Below the pieces are notes generated by a model that worked only from the letters and a program-made list of their open reading frames with translations, made no database searches and was not told the DNA's origin. A program made the translations under genes and the position numbers. 64,000 nt of DNA from positions 15,252,001-15,316,000 of the forward strand of contig CM034411.1 of assembly GCA_019925095.2 (NCBI GenBank), in the 5' to 3' direction. Positions 63,936-64,000 of this stretch are shown one piece after another; position 1 is the first letter of the stretch, and every line of letters begins with the position of its first letter. This DNA is from Dendrolimus kikuchii (taxonomy: Eukaryota; Arthropoda; Insecta; Lepidoptera; Lasiocampidae).

Positions 63936-64000
63936 GCCTTGACAGAAGGCGCAGGACGTAACACCCAGGGGTTTTAGTGGGTATCCCTAACCCTAACCAG

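Noticed and set aside
63975..64000. Telomeric repeat (CCCTAACCCTAACC) at the right edge
   Set aside because: Only two units, and lepidopteran telomeres use TTAGG. The window continues with gene exons expected beyond this edge.
1..64000. CRISPR arrays, bacterial operons or ribosomal RNA genes
   Set aside because: No regularly spaced direct repeats, Shine-Dalgarno-led gene strings or rRNA-like sequence were seen. The content is animal nuclear DNA.

Overview
The window looks like nuclear DNA of a moth or butterfly (Lepidoptera). It is AT-rich and packed with transposon families typical of that order: tRNA-derived SINEs, Lep1/Helentron-type Helitrons with CTAGT ends, R1, jockey/CR1 and tetranucleotide-tailed LINEs, Penelope-like pieces, mariner, hAT MITEs, a Ty3/gypsy element and solo LTRs. 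Genes are split by short AG/GT-bounded introns, as in animals. No rRNA, functional tRNA or CRISPR array was seen.

Host genes occupy little of the sequence. (1) Two paralogous Cys-loop chloride-channel genes of the insect pH-/histamine-gated type lie head to tail on the minus strand. Copy B has exons 1-3 at 9962-10041, 5640-5787 and 202-284 and runs off the left edge. Copy A spans 50391 to 27920, with eight recognisable exons. Each copy opens with a signal-peptide exon, and both share short upstream sequence blocks. Copy A has a one-base frameshift in exon 3 and lacks the exon for the pore helix (M2) and the start of M3, so it is probably a pseudogene unless the assembly is wrong. (2) Between them, on the plus strand, is an intronless divergent nicotinic-receptor-like gene (15514-16695). 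(3) A two-exon beta-1,3-galactosyltransferase-like gene lies at 55221-58104. (4) A sugar-transporter (Tret1-like) 3' exon is at 62418-63751, minus strand, with its 5' exons beyond the right edge.

Mobile DNA fills most of the rest. 0-15 kb: LINE ends, SINEs, an R1-clade insertion nested in an older repeat with a 14-bp target duplication, Penelope-like pieces, Helitrons and a jockey/CR1 fragment. 17-27 kb: Tc1-like remnant and a complete Ty3/gypsy element (19920-25432) with one 1.5-kb-codon Gag-Pol frame and apparently identical LTRs. 28-46 kb: the introns of channel copy A, loaded with nested elements, two solo LTRs with 4-bp target duplications, a dead mariner and a 1.3-kb diverged palindrome. 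46-55 kb: inverted pairs of one LINE family, hAT MITE and GC-rich retroelement debris. 58-62 kb: Helitron-like element, MITE and a second hAT copy beside the transporter.

Functionally, the genes suggest a cluster of ligand-gated channel genes that has been duplicated and then eroded by transposons. The galactosyltransferase and transporter appear to be unrelated neighbours. Family names for transposons are assigned by motif and end structure only, with no database search.
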